Shown here in pieces: positions 48,500-59,693 of a stretch of 64,000 nucleotides of DNA. The stretch covers positions 124,001-188,000 of the forward strand of contig BCJJ01000024.1 of NCBI GenBank assembly GCA_039545355.1, in the 5' to 3' direction. A program made the position numbers and the translations under genes. The stretch's first letter is position 1, and the number at the start of each line of letters is the position of its first letter. The notes beneath the pieces were generated by a model. The model was not told the DNA's origin. It did no database searches and saw nothing but the letters and a program-made list of their open reading frames with translations. This stretch comes from Trichosporon coremiiforme. Lineage: Eukaryota; Basidiomycota; Tremellomycetes; Trichosporonales; Trichosporonaceae.

Positions 48500-50064
48500 A
48501 TGGTTACCAAGAAACGCACTTCAGACGCGGCGGAGCTGCCGAACAAGGCCGCCGACCGCGGACAGGACACAGCCCGACCGATCCAGGAGGACGACGAGAT
48601 GGGAGAGTACGAGGACCGGTGGGAGGACGAGATGGAGGAGGAGGTTGTGGACAAGGATGTCATGGAGGACGACGAGGACGGAGTTGGTGAGCTTTCACCG
48701 TGATGCAGTGAAGCTGACGAGACGCAGACTTCACGGGTGCCCAGGAAGACGAGGACCCGCCCGAGCCGAAGCGCCAGACGTACCTGCCCGGCGTGACGAT
48801 GGGAGAGGACGAGCAGCTGATCGCGGACAACTCGGTGTACCCGTGCCTGCACTCTCTGTCGTATGCGTGGCCATGTCTTTCGTTCGACGTGCTGCGGGAC
48901 AACCTGGGCGAGGACCGGACGACGTTCCCGCAGACGGCGTGGATCGTGACGGGTACGCAGGCGGGCGAGGTTCCGGGACAGGGACGGGCGAAGGACGAGC
49001 TTGTTGTCATGCGCCTGTCTGGCCTGAGCCGGACGCAGTACGACGACGACTCGGAGGGCGAGGAGGACAACGACGAGGTGGACGAGGACGCGCGGCTCGA
49101 CTTCCTCACCTTCCCGCATGTCGGATCTGTCAACCGTGTCCGCGCCGCACCGGCTCCGGCTGGCGGCGCCGTGCCGGACCCCTACCACGTTGCCTCGTGG
49201 AGCGAGACGGGCAAGGTGCACATCTGGGACGTGCGGCCGCTGATTGACACGCTGTCGGGACCCAGCAAGCCGCGTCAGAAGACCCCTGTCCACACCATCA
49301 CCGCCCACGGCAGGGCGGAGGGTTTCGCCCTCGAGTGGGGAAACTCGGGCCTGCTCTCGGGTGACATTGACGGCAAGATCTTCCACACCACCCTCACCCC
49401 CACTGGCTTCAACACCTCGGGCGCGTTCACTTCGCACACTTCCAGCGTCGAGGACCTCCAGTGGTCGCCCTCCGAGAGCACCGTCTTCGCCTCTGCCAGC
49501 GCCGACCAGACCGTCCGTATCTGGGACATCAGGACGAAGGGCCGCAAGGCCGCCGTCTCCGTCAAGGCGCACGACGACGACGTCAACGTCATCTCCTGGA
49601 ACAAGAACGTCGACTACCTCCTCGTCTCTGGTGGCGACGAGGGCGGCCTCAAGGTCTGGGACCTGCGTATGTTCAAGGGGTAAGTTCACTACACTCTCAC
49701 AACTTCATACCCTAGGACCTTCAGCTGACAGTACAGAACGCCCAGCCCCGTCGCCCACTTCACCTGGCACACTGCCCCGATCACCTCTGTCGAGTGGCAC
49801 CCGACGGATCCGTCCGTCTTCGCGGCCTCCGGCTCCGACGACCAGGTCACGCTCTGGGACCTCTCGGTCGAGCCCGACGAGGAGGAGCGCAACGCCGAGG
49901 CCCAGGGTCCCGACGGCAAGCCCCTCGACGTCCCGCCCCAGCTCCTCTTCGTCCACCAGGGCCAGAAGGACGTCAAGGAGCTCCACTGGCACCCCCAGAT
50001 CCCCGGCATGGTCCTCACCACCGCTGCCGACGGATTCAACGTGTTCAAGACCATCTCGTGTTAA
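48500..50064 (+). CDS. RRB1: Rrb1/GRWD1, WD-repeat ribosome assembly factor
   Basis: Rrb1 is the dedicated chaperone of ribosomal protein uL3 (Rpl3). Three exons: 48500-48686, 48728-49679 and 49737-50064; 488 aa. A charged N-terminus (EYEDRWEDEMEEEVVDKDV) is followed by the CAF1C/H4-binding-like segment VYPCLHSLSYAWPCLSFDVL. WD repeats then include VASWSETGKVHIWDVRPL, EGFALEWGNSGLLSGDIDG, SSVEDLQWSPSESTVFASAS, QTVRIWDIRTKGRKAAVSVK, VNVISWNKNVDYLLVSGGDE and ITSVEWHPTDPSVFAASGSD. The end (ELHWHPQIPGMVLTTAADGF) is the last propeller blade. Length matches yeast Rrb1 (511 aa). Its start frame is fixed by the ATG at 48500, after which exon phases close exactly. Confidence 0.95.
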
Positions 50065-50365
50065 TAGACAACCGCTAGCATTAGACGGCTTAGCAGCGCA
50101 TGCCTTGGCCGAACCCTTGTAGACACAGTTAATATGGATTCTGGGCAGTCATTAGAGCCACCTTTGCACACCGCTGCCGAGCATGGACAGTGGAGGGTTG
50201 AGAACTAACAGACCTGATAAGTTGGGGAAAACACATGCGCTTCTCCAGCTGCCTTTTCGTACACAGAACGCTACGATACATCATGGAAAGCGAGGCGAGT
50301 CCAAAAAGTCTAGTGTCTATCTAAAATTCACTGTTCATGTCAGCTTTTCGCCCATGTCATGCAGC
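50065..50365. other. Convergent 3' region, RRB1 / glutaminyl cyclase
   Basis: This 301-nt convergent spacer shows no gene or RNA. A C-terminal coding extension of RRB1 is excluded by the double stop TAATAG at 50062. Confidence 0.5.
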
Positions 50366-51756
50366 TCACGTGCTGGAGGTCCTTACCAGCTCGTCCCGTT
50401 CTTGCTTCTTGCCCTGCTTGCGCTTCTTGGGTGTCTTCTCAGCGACCGCCTTGGCATCCTTCGTCTCCTTGGCGAGATCAGCGCCGACGGCAGTCGTGAC
50501 GACGTCTCCGTTCGGTTTCTCCTCGAGCGCAATATCGGGCGCGAGACCAAGGTACCGTGCCGTGAAGACGCGCATGAGGCTGATCCACCTCCGGCAGGTC
50601 GCGAGATCGAGCGCGTCCACATTGTCCGACATCTTGTGCCAGACGTCCGGGAAGGGCACGGGGATGAGGTGCAGGATCGGCACGCCGCGCTGCAGGAAGG
50701 GCCGGTGATCATCGTCAATGTGCCCGCCCCGGCCGAGGGCGTTGAACCATCTGTCGTCTCCCTCAACCAGCTTGTGCTTCCTCAAGTAGGCGTCAATGTC
50801 CTCGAGCTCACGGAACATCCACCCCGTGTTCTGGTAATGGTTCGTGATCTGCGGCGACTTCGCGCCCAGCAGGTCGAGGAGGACGAGCACGTCGATCGTG
50901 TCCAGCACATTTGGCGTGCCCCGCCGCCTGCTGAGGGGGTGCGTGTCCGAGAGCGGCGTGACGTCCCATACCTCAGCGAGATTGCGGGAGCCGTACACCG
51001 AGTCCGTGGACGTCCACTGGTGGAACGCCTCTTCGCCGTCGAAGAAGACGAGCTGCAGCGAGACCTCGCTGTCCTCCAGCTCGTCGACGGTCGCCGACAA
51101 GCGCGGGTTGCCCGACTTGATGCGCTCCGCGCGCGCCTTCATCAGCGGCGTCAGAGCCTCAGCAATGTCGAGGAGGTACCCGCACGGCGCGGCCGAGTCT
51201 GTCGCACCGATGAACTGGGGTCAGCTCCTTCGAGAAAATGTAAGCTGCAGGGAGGAGGACTCACACCCTGTCCATCAAACCACTTCGAGTCGAAGTGTGC
51301 CGACAGAATCAGGCGGCGCGGAGCGTCCGGATCGAAGGTGTAGATGAGGTTCGTGAACTCGCGCTCGCCCAGAGGGGTATTCTCCTTGTGCGCGACCTTC
51401 TCCTCGGCCCAGCCTAAACCAGTCATGACAGAGGACAGGTATTCCTGGACTTTCGTGCTAATTGTTAGCTACACAGTGGCGCCTCAAAGCTCGCGACGCA
51501 CTTGTTTTCTGTACCCGCTGATGGTCAGCTCTGTAATGATAGTGGAGATGAAAAGCGTTCACTTACAGACTCGCGGGACGAGCAGGTGCTCCATGTGCCC
51601 GGCATCGACGGCCTGCCATTCTGGCGGGTCGAGTTTCACGATCGCCTCGACCTCCACGTCCGTCAGGAGCCGGAAGTCCCGCTTCTCGGCGAGCACGACG
51701 CCGAGAAGCAGTAGCAGGCCGGCCAGCATGCTCCAGAGTTGCAGTGGCCGTCGCAT
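50366..51756 (-). CDS. Glutaminyl-peptide cyclotransferase (glutaminyl cyclase, M28 fold)
   Basis: This zinc enzyme of the M28 fold converts N-terminal Gln to pyroglutamate in the secretory pathway. Four exons: 51756-51567, 51517-51502 (a 16-nt microexon), 51457-51265 and 51214-50366; 415 aa. The N-terminus is a signal anchor (LWSMLAGLLLLLGVVLA). The conserved start of the domain, R-V-S-G-T-E, is built across the microexon. Metal and catalytic patches are SAHFDSKW, ATDSAAPCG, FDGEEAFHQW and DDDHRPFLQRGVPILHL, then PFPDVWH, all in family order. The tail after about residue 355 is Lys-rich (KKRKQGKKQERDE). Two 40-50-nt introns flank the microexon, and only this arrangement keeps the frame. Confidence 0.9.
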
Positions 51757-52096
51757 TTTGGCAAAGGTGGTTAGGGCAGCAACGTTGCAACGTGAACATG
51801 GACATGTGGACCTGACGCGTCAACCTGAGCCAAAGCCGGCCCATGACGGCGGCGAGCTAGCGGAGGTAAATCAGCCCCGACCGAGCGCACCAACTTCACT
51901 CCGGCGACCTCCGTCTGCATAGCTGACCTGCGCGACGCCGACACTCGTGCCGCTCTCCAAGCTCATGTGCTCCTCCAGACGGTACTCTCTTAGCTTATAT
52001 GCGTTTGAGGAATGCATTCTACTGCGGCCTGTTGGTGGAACCAGGGTCCCACCGACGACGCGGCCGCCCGACGTCGCCTTCCTTTTATGCTATCAT
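51757..52096. other. Upstream of glutaminyl cyclase, downstream of QCR9
   Basis: These 340 nt hold the promoter of the cyclase and the 3' end of QCR9, both on the minus strand. No other gene is seen. Confidence 0.45.
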
Positions 52097-52737
52097 TTAC
52101 TCCTCGTCCTCGTCGGCCTGGACGTACTTCGCGCGGATGTCCTTCCACTGCTTCTGTAAAGGGTTAGCTTGACCTTGAGGCACATTTGAAGCTGAGGGAG
52201 GTCTCGTGGAGGCGGCCGAAAGACGTTCCGATCCTGTGACGTCTTTGGCCCGAATCGCAACCACAGTCGACCTTCCTTCCTCCGTCAACAATGCTACTCA
52301 CGCCCTTGTTGTGCCTGTCCCAGAACTCAGAGGTGATCTGGTCGAAGCCGATGGAGAAGGCGAAGGCACCAATGAAGATGGTGGGGACGAACACCGAGTT
52401 GCGCCTGAAGATGAGGTTGTAGATCTGTTGTTGCAATCGAGATTCCGTTCACAGGTCGCAATCACAATGACCAAGCATCATTCCGCACATGTCCAGCAGT
52501 CCAACAACATGTCCGCATTCAGCAGTCGCCATGTTCATCCGAAGAGCAGTCGTTGCACGTTGTAGCGAGGTCACAGTAGTAGCCGAGTTGACGTTCGAGG
52601 TTCGGGAACAGCAAAAGCGGAGCAATCGGGAGTTATCGGAGCGATGGGAAGCAGATCGAAGCGGTTTAAGTAACAGAACAGCGTCAGCATACATCACAAT
52701 GTCGTTGTTGTTCGCGGGGGCGACTCACGGCGGACAT
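52097..52737 (-). CDS. QCR9: Cytochrome bc1 complex subunit 9 (Qcr9)
   Basis: Qcr9 is a small single-pass subunit of respiratory complex III in the inner mitochondrial membrane. Three exons: 52737-52729 (only ATG TCC GCC), 52424-52302 and 52153-52097; 62 aa. The protein IYNLIFRRNSVFVPTIFIGA then FAFSIGFDQITSEFWDRHNK and KQWKDIRAKYVQ aligns with yeast Qcr9 along its whole length (F-x-R-N-x-V-F-V ... HNKGK-x-WKD). The acidic DEDEE end is also usual. Intron 1 is 304 nt, and the assignment of the 9-nt first exon rests on a good GTGAGT donor and the family's short start (MS-). Only one membrane helix is present. Confidence 0.9.
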
Positions 52738-54036
52738 GGCGGAGGAGGTGGGGAGGGTGGTCGGAGACAGAGAGGTGAGGTTGGAGAGGGAGGCTGAAGC
52801 AGAGCCGTCCATGGATCGCCTAGCGGTAGCGAGTCGCAACGCACGGAAAGCTCAGCTGGAGGTGGATGCCACACGGTATTCCGCCGAAAGACCGAAAACA
52901 GTTCAGGCAGGGGAGGGTAGCGAGGCACGGGAATGGGTGACTGAAAATGTAATGGCCAGGTATGCAGTGTAATTGACTGTGGACGGGATTAGAGACGGGT
53001 CTAATGGTGAGGTCGCTGAATAGGAAACGGGGCGCTGGTGTCACGGTACGCGGGTACGACGGGCTGGAGGCTGCCCGGCTGCAGGCTGGGTGCAGGTGGT
53101 GCGTGCGGTGGGACGCAGGCGATGGCCAACGGATGCAACGGACGGCCTGGCAGGCGAAGCAGCCAGGGGTAATCAAGAGCGTGCCCTGGCCCAACGACCC
53201 TCACTATCCGCGCGCCTGCCTTGGACCTGAGCCCATCCGTCCCAGCGCGCTGGCTGCGCGCAAGGCGTCCTGCTGCATGCCTGAGCCTTGAGCCTTGAGC
53301 CTGAGCCTGAGCCTGAGCCACCCAACACCAACCAGCGCCGACACACACTCGACACGTATGGCGCAGGCGCCAGGCCCGCCAGCCCAGCCAGCCGTTCGCC
53401 GGTAGCCTCGCCCAACCAACCAACCCCATCCATCGGCCCTCGCCTGCCTAGCCTGTCTCGAACACCAGCACACCACCACCTGCCCGCGAGCTCGCGGCCT
53501 CCATCCATCTCCTCATCGTCCCAACAACCGACTTCCTCATCCTTCAACCACCCCCCTCTTCATCCTCGCAGCCCTCCTCTCTCGCCCCCGACGCCCGCGT
53601 CCGCCGCGCCAGCTCCCTTTCGCCCCCACCTCCAGTTCCATTCCCACAGGGTACCCCGCATCAACCATCCAAACACCTTAAAGGGCCCGCGCGCGACACA
53701 ACCCAACACACCCTCTACCTCCCCCCTCGACTCTACCCAAACGTCCGACTTTGACCATCAACACCGCTTCCCATCCTTGTTCAGACCATCACTCCAACCT
53801 TCCCGTCCGCATAGATCGTCACTCGCATCACTCGTCGCATCCGGCAACCGCATCGGAAAGCGATAAACACGAATTCCACATCGGACCATTCCGTTGAGAG
53901 TCAGTGCCAGCGCACGCACACACTTTGAGCGCTGTTCCTTGGCTTCCTTGTCACAGCCCAAGTAACCCAGCTCCCGCGCCTCAACTGGAATCGCTGCCGT
54001 TTCTGCTACGCACAGCGCTAGTCACACATCAGCACG
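52738..54036. promoter_or_regulatory. Divergent region QCR9 / RTS1 with leader-like repeats
   Basis: This 1299-nt divergent region contains a GAGCCT minisatellite (53281-53319), then a long pyrimidine-rich stretch (53500-53760) that is probably part of the RTS1 leader. A 192-codon open frame at 53288-53866 consists of Pro/Ser-rich low complexity and I do not call it. No RNA gene is seen. Confidence 0.4.
53281..53319. repeat. Short tandem repeat (CTGAGC/CTTGAGC units)
   Basis: Six units of 6-7 nt, CTGAGC or CTTGAGC, head to tail. Confidence 0.85.
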
Positions 54037-56458
54037 ATGAAAAACTTGAAGAAGGCTATGGTAAGTTTACTCTCCGTTCGAGCTCGTAATGGGATGCGCT
54101 CCCAGTGTTTGCGCGTCCAACGAAGACGACAAGGTAATATTGGGGGCGAACGCCACGGTATCGACCACCGTGGATATCCTCGCATCCTCTCGCCCATGTG
54201 TTATAGGCGCCCGAGCTCGTGAACGTGGACAATAAGCCCGCTAACACCACCCAGTTAAGGACAAAGAGCGCAGGCTCGGATGGCAAGACCAAGCAGCCGA
54301 CAAAGTCTTCAAGCGGATCATCAGCTACTCCTGCCGCACCTGCTAACAGTACCGCCGCCACCCCGAACGCCAGCGAATCTGCCGGTTCCTCGACGTCTGG
54401 CGCACCTCTGACCCCGCGCCGTTCCCCCGTCTCCGACAAGACCGCCCCTGCCCCTCCTCTGGTCATCATTTCCGGTGCTCCTCAGCAGCCCACTGCCAAC
54501 TCTGAGATGCCGGCTGACCCGATCCCCCACTCCCCTCACAACCGTAGCTTCGGCTCGCCCGATCGTCCCCTTGGCCCCGATGGCCAGCCGACGCCGCCGA
54601 AGGCGGGTAACCCCCTGAACCGTCTGCGAGGACCCAAGGACACGATCCCTATCGTTGGCAAGACCCCGCGCAAGCAGCGTAGCTCGCGTTTCCACGTCAC
54701 AGAGCGTGTCGACATTGAGAAGCTTGCTGGATTCAACGAGGTCAGGCCAGAGGACCGTAACGACCTGTTCATCCAGAAGTTACAGCAGTGTCGCGTTGTC
54801 TTCGACTTCAACGATGCGTCGCTCGAGCTGCGAGGCAAGCAGGTCAAGGCGCAGACTCTGCACGAGATGCTCGAGTACATTACTCAGCAGCGTGGAGTCA
54901 TCACAGAATCTATCTACCCGGAAGTCGTCGGCATGGTGAGTCGTCATCGTTACCAACATGCCCGCAGTCTTGCTCACCATCCCAGTTCGCTGCCAACCTT
55001 TTCCGTTCGATCCCACCACAGGTGAACCCCACTGGTGATGCGTTCGACCCCGAAGAGGATGAGCCCGTGCTCGAGCTCGCATGGCCCCACCTCCAGATTG
55101 TTTACGAGTTTTTCCTGCGTTTCGTTGAGAGCCCCGACTTCAACACGAACATTGGCAAGCGCTACATCGACCAGCAGTTTGTCCTGTCGCTCCTCGAGCT
55201 TTTCGACTCGGAGGACCCTCGCGAGCGCGACTTCCTCAAGACCACTCTGCATCGCATTTACGGAAAGTTCCTGAACCTCCGTGCGTTCATCCGTCGGTCT
55301 ATCAACCATGTGTTTTTCCAGTTCGTCTATGAGACGGAGAGGCATAACGGTATCGCGGAGCTGCTTGAGATTCTCGGATCGATCATCAACGGCTTCGCTC
55401 TGCCCCTCAAGGAGGAGCACAAGATCTTCCTCACCAGGGTACTCATTCCCCTCCACAAGGCCAAGTCCCTTGCGCTTTACCACCCGCAGCTCGCATACTG
55501 CGTTGTCCAATTCCTCGAGAAGGACCCGACCCTCACCGAGGAGGTCATTCTTGGACTGCTGCGCTACTGGCCCAAGGTCAACTCGCCCAAGGAAGTCATG
55601 TACCTTAACGAGGTCGAAGAGATTCTCGATGTCATCGAGGGCAGCGAATTTGCCAAGATCATGCACCCGCTGTTCTCGCAGTTGGCGAGGTGCATCAACA
55701 GTCAACACTTCCAGGTGGCTGAGCGTGCCCTCTACTACTGGAACAACGAGTACATTGTGAATCTCATGGGCGAGCACATCAACGTCATCCTCCCGATTGT
55801 TTTCCCGGCGCTGTACCACAACTCGAAGCAGCACTGGAACCGGACGATTCACGGAATGGTTTTTAACGCGCTCAAGCTCTTCATGGAGATCAACCCCACG
55901 CTGTTTGACGAGGTTCAGCACAACTACAAGCAGCAGCGCAAGGAGGAGTATGAGAGGTCATGCCAGCGGTACGAGGAGTGGCTCACGTTGCGCGACCAGG
56001 CGATCGCCAACTACAAGGCCAGCGGTTCCACGCAACCCATGCCTGCTATGCTCCGCGAACCGCCTCCTCCTCGGCCTGAGCCGTTTGAGGATGACGGGGA
56101 TGGATCAGTTGACCTGACAGCCAACGGCTTTGACCCCAGCGAGAGCTTCACGCTGGACAGGTCAATCGCCGAGGATGTCGTTCCCGTCGCTGATCCGGGC
56201 ATCGAGCGCAGCGTGAGTACCTCTGAGCTACTCAGCTAACCTGTCCAGCCCAGCAGCAGTCCTACCACGTCTGCGACGGGTGTTCCTGGGAGCGTGAATG
56301 CTGTGGACGTTGCGTCTGATGCTGCTTTCGAGCCTACATCTTCTGGCCCGATGCGACGAAGGTCGGTCCTGCCCATCGATCCCTCTGTCATGCGGGATCT
56401 GGAGGCCCACCGTAGCCTCGATGCAGCACAGGCGGCGGCAGCTCAGGCTTCCAGCTAA
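54037..56458 (+). CDS. RTS1: PP2A B56-type regulatory subunit (Rts1/Par1)
   Basis: B56 subunits direct PP2A to its substrates in cell cycle, cohesin protection and stress. Four exons: 54037-54060 (8 codons), 54207-54935, 54986-56212 and 56249-56458; 729 aa. The first about 200 residues are Ser/Pro/Thr-rich and disordered, ending in [20 protein letters not shown]. The B56 HEAT-like domain is nearly invariant: [132 protein letters not shown] and [18 protein letters not shown] variable C-terminus of about 150 residues follows. Introns are 50-146 nt. Confidence 0.97.
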
Positions 56459-56806
56459 AGGACAGGCGCAGCGTAGAATAGACGAAGATGGCCTCTCCTC
56501 TGCCTTCTCCTCTCTCAAACCCCTCCTTTCCAATTCCTCTCAGCATCTCAACCTTTCAATGTACCTTATCGCCCCAGGTCGGGCTCCAGCACCACAGCTG
56601 GTGCACAAGATTTCCTTCATAGCGACCCTCCTCTCATTCTCTGTTTGCGAACCGCCACCATATAGATACCCTTCACCCCTTTATTTTATTAACAAACAGT
56701 CTGCCTTTTGCAGCTGAGCATTGATTGGACAAGACTTAGTTAGACCACGCTGGATTGTACACTATGCATGCCGCGTGTCCGGTGAGATCTACACAGACGT
56801 CTATGC
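56459..56806. other. Convergent 3' region, RTS1 / mitochondrial bL19
   Basis: These 348 nt hold 3' UTR-like sequence, including an AT-rich run near 56680-56700. I see no gene here. Confidence 0.5.
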
Positions 56807-57696
56807 CTACTTCTTTCCCTTCTTGCCCTTGGCGGCCTTGCCGCCTCCCTCCTGGGCAGCAGCGGACCTAAGGGCGGCGGCGATCTGGTGCATGACATCA
56901 GGCCGGTCGCGGAGGTAGTTGACGCGGGCGCGGCGGAGGTCGCGGATCGTGTCCTTCTTCCTGCCCTCGGCGCGGCGGATGATCTTGATCTCCTTGAGCA
57001 GGGGCGAGCAGACCTTGAAGCTCATCTCGGCTCCGGTCTGCTGCACGACGTTGCGCAGCGTGAAGCTCGTGTCGACGCCGCGCCGGCGCACAGCCATCAG
57101 CACTCCCGAGAAGAGCGTCGAGTTCTTCTTCTCCGGTCCGGTCCAAGTCGTGACGCTCAGAACGGAACCGGTCTTGAGACGCTGAGCGTCCCGGCGGGCG
57201 AAGAGCTTGAGCAGACCACGCTGGTCGTACTGCTCCCGAAGCGTCTTGTTCACGTGCTCCACGACACTCCAGCCGTTCTTCGGCTTCAGCAGAGATGGCG
57301 TCGGCACCGGCGTCGGGGGCTTGACAATAATGTTGGCGTTGAAGGGGTCTGCATGTCAGCTAACGTCTCCAAGGTGAGGTTCAGCTGGTAGGAAGCAAGG
57401 GTGCAAGGAGTAGCTTCGGGAGCTGTCCAGCACCGGGTCTGCACGCGGAGCTCCCTATCCCTTCCCCAAAAGTCTCTCCGCAAAGTTCTTTCGGACTGCT
57501 TGCTCGCAGAGACGGTCGGCGGAGATGCAGCCAACCTCAGCTCCGCCTCGGACGACGAAATGCGGACTTTTGCTCGATCGCCTCGAAAATGAGTTTTGGG
57601 CTACTCACATCCCTCGGATGCCCGGGCGGACGAAGTGAAACCTCTTGACGGCCCCGCGGGCAGGGCGCGGAGCATGTCGACAGCGCGGCGGAGCAT
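56807..57696 (-). CDS. Mitochondrial ribosomal protein bL19m
   Basis: bL19m sits at the subunit interface of the mitochondrial large ribosomal subunit. Two exons: 57696-57609 and 57348-56807, intron 259 nt; 209 aa. The presequence MLRRAVDMLRALPAGPSRGF is arginine-rich and hydrophobic. The bL19 core shows LKTGSVLSVTTWTGPEKKNS, LFSGVLMAVRRRGVDTSFTL, NVVQQTGAEMSFKVCSPLLK and IKIIRRAEGRKKDTIRDLRR, then NYLRDRP, in bacterial L19 order. A lysine/glycine-rich tail ends KGKKGKK. The frame is open upstream to 57810 but conserved sequence begins at the ATG chosen. Confidence 0.9.
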
Positions 57697-58049
57697 AGCG
57701 ATAGCGGTGGTGGAGTCGGAGTGCTTGCAAGCCAGCAATCGTGCTTCGGCTTGGCCTGAACTCGGAGAGAAAGTCAGGATCGATGCCTCGAAAGTCGGGC
57801 CTATCACCACGCGAGCAGGATTTCACACCTCATTCGGTTCGCCACCACGGGCGGGCAGCGCAGCCTAAGGGCCCGGTATGTCGTCTGTGGATTGGCTCTG
57901 CATAAACCAAGACGGACCAGATCGAACGACAACAACACCACTGTAACGCCTGCACGCCAGCTTTGCCTGCATCCGACCGCCCGCCCCGCCCATCCGCGAG
58001 CCCTTAACCAGCGTCAGGAAACGGCACAGGCGACCGATGCTCTGGAGCC
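57697..58049. promoter_or_regulatory. Divergent promoter, bL19m / PIN-like gene
   Basis: This 353-nt spacer lies between divergent starts. I see no obvious motif or gene. Confidence 0.45.
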
Positions 58050-59693
58050 ATGCGTGACGGCGATATCGTGAGTTGAGCTGTCTCCCAGAGGGCTCGGAGT
58101 CGCCGGCCCCTCCCCGCCATTCTGCGAGCCTTCTCTCATGAATTCCGAAAATCGGTAGCAACACACAGCTGACAACCACACAAGGCCGCGAAGAAAGCCG
58201 CGCTCTCAAAGGCCCTCTCGGCAGCGTATCTGGAGAGCCAGGTCGCTGACCTCGAGGGTCGCGTCAAGAACGTGCATGTCAACGGGGAGGACCGGTCGTC
58301 GCCGGACCTGTTCCGCGAGCGCGCCAATGCCGCCCTCGCCCACCCCCACCAGCCACCTACGCCGACACGCGCAGCAGCCGAGCAGCTGCAGTGGCGGGCC
58401 TCGCCTGCGCCGACTCCGCGCGCGGCACGCATAGACGACTCGCCCTCCCCGCCCGGCACGCCCACCGGCAACGGCGAGTGGAACATCTACGTCGTTGACG
58501 TCTCGGCGCTGATGTGGGCGCCGCACTCGGTTCGCAAGCTGCTCAACAGCAGCACGCAGGTTGCCGAGCTCGTCGTGCCGTCCGACGCCATCCAGACCTT
58601 AGACCTGTTAAAGAAGGGCAACTCTTCCGTCGCCGTTGCTGCGCGCTCCGCCACTCGCTTCGTCGAGCACGCCACCCGCCACTGGAAACCGGTGTCTGTC
58701 GACCCGAGCCTCGCCGTTCAGGCTGGCACAAACTACAAGAAGGGCAAGGGGCTGCGTATCCAGCGCGAGGCCGAGAGCGTTGCGCTCGAGGACGACCTGA
58801 TCCAGGACTCGTGGCTAACGAGTGTCCTTGGGTGCGCGAGCTACTTTGCCCGCATCCAGCGTGCCGAGGAGACCGACTCGGAGTGGGACGAGCCCAAGCC
58901 GCTCGTGTTAATCGCGCACCCACCTCTGAGCGCTGAGCTCGGCGGCGGTAGTGAGACGGAACACACTGAGCGCGCAGAGGGGTACACTCTCTCGCTTGAG
59001 GCGGGTCGCTTCGAGCTCGCACTCGAGGTGCTCCGTGACGATGAAACAGAAGACGTCGGCAGGCGCGGTGGGCGCGGCCGCGGCAGCGGTACCCGGGGCC
59101 GGAACACGGGGCGCAACGGCGGCAGCAGGCGCCGGAAGGAGCCTGGTCCCGAGCCAGAGCGCGAAGTCAAGATCCTTCTCCGCCGCCCGGAGAAGGTCGA
59201 AGAGCCTTCTCCCCCGTCGCCCGAAGTGCCCGTCGACGAGTCGGGCGACACCACTGGCGACTCGCCATTCACCCGCCTCCGCCCCACGCCGCAGTCGCAG
59301 GCCCACCTTCCCCGTCCCACTGCTGTTTCCACCAAGGCCCACCCGCCCCAACCTCAACAGCAGCAGAAGCAGAAGAACAAGGTCAACGACGATCGCTCCG
59401 ACGCGGGCCGCAACCGCGGCCGCGGCAAGGGACGTGGTGGTGGCCGTGGCCGTGGTCACTATGGCGGCGGTTTCGTTCTCCTCCAGCGTCCCGACACGCT
59501 CGTACACCACGTCGGCCGCGGCGAGTTTGACCGCAGCGGCGGCCAGCTCGGTGGCGGTAACGACGGCGGCGGTGCGAATCAAAACAACTACGCAGGCGCC
59601 GGGCCAGCTGGCTGGCGCCGCGCTTATGCCAGTAACGACGAGCCGCCTCCGCCGCAACGCAACAAGGTTGTGCTCCTGCAACGCCCCCGCTGA
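58050..59693 (+). CDS. PIN-like domain protein with RGG tail (putative RNA-binding)
   Basis: Tentative. Two exons: 58050-58067 (six codons, MRDGDI) and 58185-59693; 508 aa. Residues 7-35 form an alanine/lysine helix (LSAAYLESQVADLEGRV). A folded segment, about residues 95-250, begins EWNIYVVDVSALMWAPHSVR, whose strand-Asp-strand opening resembles PIN ribonuclease domains, and continues VAELVVPSDAIQTLDLLKKG. Further acidic positions expected of an active PIN nuclease are not clear (EDDLIQDSWLTSVLGCASYF is a weak match). From residue 290 on the protein is Arg/Gly-rich: RRGGRGRGSGTRGRNTGRN, NRGRGKGRGGGRGRG and GGNDGGGANQNN, interleaved with repeats of VLLQRP (three). RGG tails usually bind RNA and are methylated. 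It could be an RNA-decay factor, but no named family is certain. Confidence 0.6.

Noticed and set aside
53281..53319. Tandem repeats that might suggest an array such as CRISPR
   Set aside because: Unit of only 6-7 nt without spacers, in a eukaryotic genome; it is a simple minisatellite.
53288..53866. 192-codon frame rich in Pro and Ser
   Set aside because: Low-complexity pyrimidine tract in the leader region of RTS1, with no motif.
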